From a virus: 27,770 bases of DNA. Shown here piece after piece: positions 25,079-27,770 of the stretch. The translations under genes were made by a program, and so were the position numbers. The notes under the pieces were generated by a model. It was not told the DNA's origin and did not search any database. It was given only the letters and a program-made list of their open reading frames with translations. Position 1 is the stretch's first letter, and each line of letters begins with the position of its first letter. The stretch lies in IMG/VR virus record IMGVR_UViG_3300018481_000061, positions 1 to 27,770 of that record, one strand, 5' to 3'.

Positions 25079-26080
25079 GTGCCAGAGATTAGTCTTCTCC
25101 AGCCAACGGTACTCAACGGCTTCGTGCGCCGCAAGCCGTACCCCCAGAATATGCTGGGTCTCGCCCTCATGGGTGCCCGTACTGGATATCCTTTCCCGAA
25201 CTGGGCATATGACATCGTTCAGGGCAACCAGTTGATGTCCAAGCCGAACGTACCTAACCAGGAAGCCCACATCAGGCCACAGCGTGGTGTCGGGCAAGTG
25301 GCAGGTTCGTTCATTTACATGCGCGACAAGAAGGTCTTCACCCCAACTGCCATCCACTGGCTGCGTGTTCCTGGCGAGCTTGCTCGCTCGGCCGCAGAGG
25401 CAAAGGTAGCTGAAGAGGTTTCGGATCTGGACGACGCAATCGAAAGGTTCGTCGAGTGGTCTGTATGGCAGATGCTTCTGACGGGCACCCTGGTCGTTAA
25501 CCGACCGGATGCGCCGCGCGTGAACGTCAACTATCAGATCCCTTCGGATCACCTCTTCACACCTGCGCCGCTATGGACGGATCTGGCTAACTCCAACATC
25601 CTGGCTAACGTTACGGCTTGGAAGTTGAAGATCCAGACTGACAGCAATATGTCGGTGCGGCGTGTGTTCCTGAATAGCACTACGCTGTACTCTGTCGTGT
25701 ATGCCAACACCAAGATTCAGGGCTTGCTCAGCGACGATATGCGTGAGGAATTCCTCAAGACTAACGTCGTTCGTGGGTTGGCGGGTGTAGATTGGGTAGT
25801 CTATGACAATACCTACACCGACGACTGGACGGTCCCAGGGACCCCCTCCACAAAGTTCTTCATCCCTAACAACAAAATCCTCTTCCTGGCTGAGGATCGC
25901 TCAGCTTACGGCATCATGGAAGGCCCAACAGCCGACGACGAGGCCCCCGCAGGGAATACAGGAAAGTACACTAAAACCTGGAAGGAGAAGGATCCTTCCA
26001 CGCGTCTCGTCCTCGAGGAGTACCCGTTTATTCCCATCCTTCCCAAGCCCGACAACGTCGGTATCGCCACAGTAGGATAA
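25079..26080 (+). CDS. major capsid protein, lambda gpE-like, 333 aa
   Basis: Builds the icosahedral shell (HK97 fold). GTG 25079 has AGGAG (25068-25072) at six to seven bases. Features of the gpE family (PF03864 type) include EEVSDLDDAIERFVEWSVWQMLLTG (the long helix region, residues about 118-142), and RVNVNYQIP followed by PLWTDLANSNILANVTAWK (strands and the 'W.D....dI..di' helix). FFIPNNKILFLAEDRSAYG and KTWKEKDPSTRLVLEEYPF complete the match. The length of 333 is close to lambda E (341). It is preceded by the decoration-like gene, as expected. Confidence 0.88.
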   Translation: MPEISLLQPTVLNGFVRRKPYPQNMLGLALMGARTGYPFPNWAYDIVQGNQLMSKPNVPNQEAHIRPQRGVGQVAGSFIYMRDKKVFTPTAIHWLRVPGELARSAAEAKVAEEVSDLDDAIERFVEWSVWQMLLTGTLVVNRPDAPRVNVNYQIPSDHLFTPAPLWTDLANSNILANVTAWKLKIQTDSNMSVRRVFLNSTTLYSVVYANTKIQGLLSDDMREEFLKTNVVRGLAGVDWVVYDNTYTDDWTVPGTPSTKFFIPNNKILFLAEDRSAYGIMEGPTADDEAPAGNTGKYTKTWKEKDPSTRLVLEEYPFIPILPKPDNVGIATVG

Positions 26081-26081
26081 T

Positions 26082-26711
26082 ATGACAACAACTGATACGG
26101 AAGAAGTCCAGTACGCTGATTACTACCAGTGTTCAGCTGGCCTTACTGTCGGTCTTACCGTTTGCGAAGAGGGTGAGGTTGTCCCAGGCAGCGAGATGGG
26201 ATTTACCAAGAGTAACCCCCCTCTGAGCGAAGAAGACCAGGTCAAGGCATACGGCCAGGTTATGTACAAAGAGTACGATCCGGAAGATGACGAGGAGGCG
26301 GTGCTCCAGCAGCAGGCTTCTTCCGTCAGGGCATTGCAGGGAATGAACACTCCTGACATGCCGCCCGTGGATCCTGCTCCTGGTGCAGCTGAGGTCCCGC
26401 TCGAAACCCTCAGTCGGCAGCAACTGCGCCAGCGTGCCAAGAAGCTTGGTCTCAATTTCCCAGAGGACACTGACCGCGAGCAGCTACTTGGCGCTATCCA
26501 GAAGAAGCAGCAGGAAACTGCTGGTGCTAGGACCGAAGAAGAGAGCGAGATTATCAAGAAGCGTAGGGAATCAGCCAAGGAAGCCATCGAGGCCAACAAC
26601 GAGCTGATCTCGGGTGGTGGTTCCAGCGGTGGCGGTAGTGCTACTCGCACACCACGTCGTGCGCCTGCGCGTCAGGAAGTGCCTGAGGAAGAGGAGCGGC
26701 CAAATGCCTAA
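26082..26711 (+). CDS. head-associated protein with SAP/Rho-N-like helix pair, 209 aa
   Basis: It starts one base after the capsid stop. The first half is acidic and disordered. Residues 107-140 (LSRQQLRQRAKKLGLNFP, then EDTDREQLLGAIQKKQ) form the helix-extended-helix seen in SAP, HeH and Rho-N domains, which bind nucleic acid. A charged helix (EEESEIIKKRRESAKEAIEA) and a Gly/Ser-rich, basic, acidic-ended tail follow. Many phages put such a protein after the capsid gene; it may bind DNA at the portal vertex or act as a head-completion partner. Confidence 0.65.
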   Translation: MTTTDTEEVQYADYYQCSAGLTVGLTVCEEGEVVPGSEMGFTKSNPPLSEEDQVKAYGQVMYKEYDPEDDEEAVLQQQASSVRALQGMNTPDMPPVDPAPGAAEVPLETLSRQQLRQRAKKLGLNFPEDTDREQLLGAIQKKQQETAGARTEEESEIIKKRRESAKEAIEANNELISGGGSSGGGSATRTPRRAPARQEVPEEEERPNA

Positions 26712-26820
26712 GACCAATGGCAGCAAGCCTTCGCGTCAGGGTGGTCCCAAGCAGTCTGGGGTACCCAAGGTAAAGATGGGTCCTCTCAAGGGAAGCAAAG
26801 GCGCCAAGACTGTTGGTTAG
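26704..26820 (+). CDS. 38-aa very basic protein
   Basis: ATG 26704 overlaps the previous gene by eight bases. The product MPKTNGSKPSRQGG goes on with KQSGVPKVKMGPLKG and ends SKGAKTVG: Lys/Gly/Pro-rich, no acidic residue, disordered. Such small basic proteins can coat DNA or fill the head. A strong terminator begins at its stop codon, so it is the last gene of the head operon. Confidence 0.6.
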   Translation: MPKTNGSKPSRQGGPKQSGVPKVKMGPLKGSKGAKTVG

Positions 26821-26839
26821 GGGGCTTCGGCCCCCTTTT
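26820..26839 (+). terminator. intrinsic terminator with UUCG loop
   Basis: GGGGGC (26820-26825), TTCG, GCCCCC (26830-26835), TTTT. It has a very stable UNCG loop and T tract. It separates head genes from the connector/tail genes. Confidence 0.9.
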
Positions 26840-26856
26840 CCTGATAAGGTGAGCAG

Positions 26857-27297
26857 GTGGCAGTAACAGCAAAGCTCTACGGCAACTACGTCATAGCCCT
26901 GCATAAGAAAGAAATCGACTGGGCGAATGACACTATTGCCGTCACGTTACATACTGTCGGGTACGTGCCTGATCAGGATGTACATGACTATGCTAATGAT
27001 CTCACGGCTGAAGTAGCTGCGACAGGCGGCTACACAACGGGTGGTAAAGTCCTTACAGGCAAGACCATCACCTATACGGCTGGTACCAATACAATTACTC
27101 TGGATGCGGCAGATGTCCAATGGGCGGCATCAACTATCACTGCCAGAGTAGCTGTAATCAAGGATGATACCCCTGGGACTGCTGCAACGAAGCCTTTGAT
27201 TGGCTATCAGTTGTCTGACACAGACATCAGCAGTTCTGGCGGTAACTACGACCTCGTGTGGAATGCCAGCGGTATCGCATCGTTTGTGGTGGCTTGA
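26857..27297 (+). CDS. phage structural protein, likely tail or neck, 146 aa
   Basis: GTG 26857 has AAGGTGAG upstream. The sequence (KLYGNYVIALHKKEIDWANDTIAVTLH, GYTTGGKVLTGKTITYTAG, TLDAADVQWAASTITARVAVI, then YDLVWNASGIASFVVA) is a beta-sandwich pattern. 'idW.nDti.v.L', 'gY..gG..L' and 'lda.dv.w...ti.aR.avi.d' recur in siphophage proteins coded just after the capsid. Their exact job (tail tube, neck or baseplate-linked) is not settled. No promoter is visible after the terminator. TGATG to the next gene. Confidence 0.75.
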   Translation: MAVTAKLYGNYVIALHKKEIDWANDTIAVTLHTVGYVPDQDVHDYANDLTAEVAATGGYTTGGKVLTGKTITYTAGTNTITLDAADVQWAASTITARVAVIKDDTPGTAATKPLIGYQLSDTDISSSGGNYDLVWNASGIASFVVA

Positions 27298-27557
27298 TGG
27301 CTGACGCAGTACAGCAACTGGAAGCTCTGGTAGCAATACCTGGAGCATTGCAGGTTATCACAAACGAGCATGCCCACAGTGGGGATTGCTCTTCGGCAGA
27401 CACAACCCCAGACCTACCTGCACATTTTGTCTGCCACAATGTTACTGAGATAGAGGATGCAGGTGGCGGCCTGTTCAGGGCCAAAACTGCTGAAGGCGAC
27501 TGGACGATAGGTAATCCCGAAGATCTACTTCGTAGACTACAACAGGCGGGTGGATAA
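27297..27557 (+). CDS. hypothetical protein, 86 aa
   Basis: TGATG overlap fixes ATG 27297 (MADAVQQLEALVAIPGALQ). A helix is followed by a small beta domain with His/Cys (EHAHSGDCSSADTTPDLPAHFVCHNV), then FRAKTAEGDWTIGNPEDLLRRLQQ. In such a position the product may be a small structural or assembly protein. No family recognised. It ends directly before the next ATG. Confidence 0.6.
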   Translation: MADAVQQLEALVAIPGALQVITNEHAHSGDCSSADTTPDLPAHFVCHNVTEIEDAGGGLFRAKTAEGDWTIGNPEDLLRRLQQAGG

Positions 27558-27770
27558 ATGGCTGGTAGCAAAACCGACGCACTTGAAGCACGCATTCTGG
27601 ATCATCTGTTCAAGGGTGCGGCTACGCCAGCCCTGGGAGCACTGTCTACAGTTTGGGTGGCTCTCTATACTATTGTCCCGAGTGATTCTGCGGCGGGTAC
27701 CGAGGTAACTGGCTCTTCATACGCGCGTGTGTCTGTGGCCGCAGCCGCCTGGACACGTACTGCATCTCAA
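27558..27770 (+). CDS. tail-associated structural protein, N-terminal 71 residues (cut by right edge)
   Basis: ATG 27558 follows the previous TAA without gap. MAGSKTDALEARILDHLFKG, WVALYTIVPSDSAAGTEV and SSYARVSVAAAAWTRT match a common phage pattern: 'leA.iLdhlfkg......tvyvaLyt..Psd.g.GtEvsGgsYaRv.v....w'. I remember this from tail-fibre or minor structural proteins of siphophages. The end is missing, so total length and attached domains are unknown. Confidence 0.75.
   Translation, partial: MAGSKTDALEARILDHLFKGAATPALGALSTVWVALYTIVPSDSAAGTEVTGSSYARVSVAAAAWTRTASQ

Overview
The window looks like part of the genome of a tailed double-stranded DNA bacteriophage (Caudoviricetes). It has a complete head-morphogenesis cassette: HTH terminase small subunit, GpA-type terminase large subunit, Mu gp29/DUF935-like portal, Mu gpI-like protease with scaffold, decoration-like protein and lambda E-like major capsid protein. 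It also has many tiny genes packed in stop-start overlaps (ATGA, TGATG, TAATG). No integrase, CI-like repressor, rRNA or tRNA was seen. Two proteins carry long Pro/Thr/Val tails of the PTxTPxPT type. That style is common in secreted Chloroflexota proteins, so a Chloroflexota host is my best inference; it is not proven.

Layout. (1) 1-12277, plus strand: about 38 mostly very small genes, many with CxxC zinc-knuckle pairs. The recognisable ones are a UvrD/Rep-type SF1 helicase (4060-5559) and an endonuclease VII-like HNH protein (5559-5966). This part is divided into transcription units by intrinsic terminators (about 3251 and 8081) and by a family of five near-identical promoters with the core GAGC, 11 bases, CATAAT. 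Two intergenic stretches (2119-2503 and 8110-8304) are full of hairpins. The first ends in two tandem 73-nt hairpins with compensatory base changes and is my best candidate for an undescribed phage RNA. (2) 12278-13720: 1.4 kb without a convincing gene, holding most copies of a dispersed TGGCCATC repeat, several perfect palindromes and iterated short words. It is a candidate origin or control region. (3) 13721-15324: two plus-strand genes of unusual GCG/GGC-rich word use, ending at a strong hairpin. (4) 19111 down to 15479, minus strand: one operon of eight genes. They include a small membrane/coiled-coil protein, a two-helix membrane protein of the low-affinity iron permease type, and two Pro/Thr-rich exported or membrane-anchored proteins. 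This is probably a cell-envelope, lysis or host-surface module. (5) 19141-27770, plus strand: packaging, head and the start of the connector/tail genes, running off the right edge.

How the parts work together: the left arm reads as an early/middle region for host takeover and DNA metabolism. The right arm is the late structural operon. The minus-strand envelope operon diverges from the terminase operon at 19106-19153, where two opposed promoter-like sequences overlap, and converges on the left arm at a hairpin near 15356. All functions are inferred from sequence features and remembered family patterns; no database search was possible.
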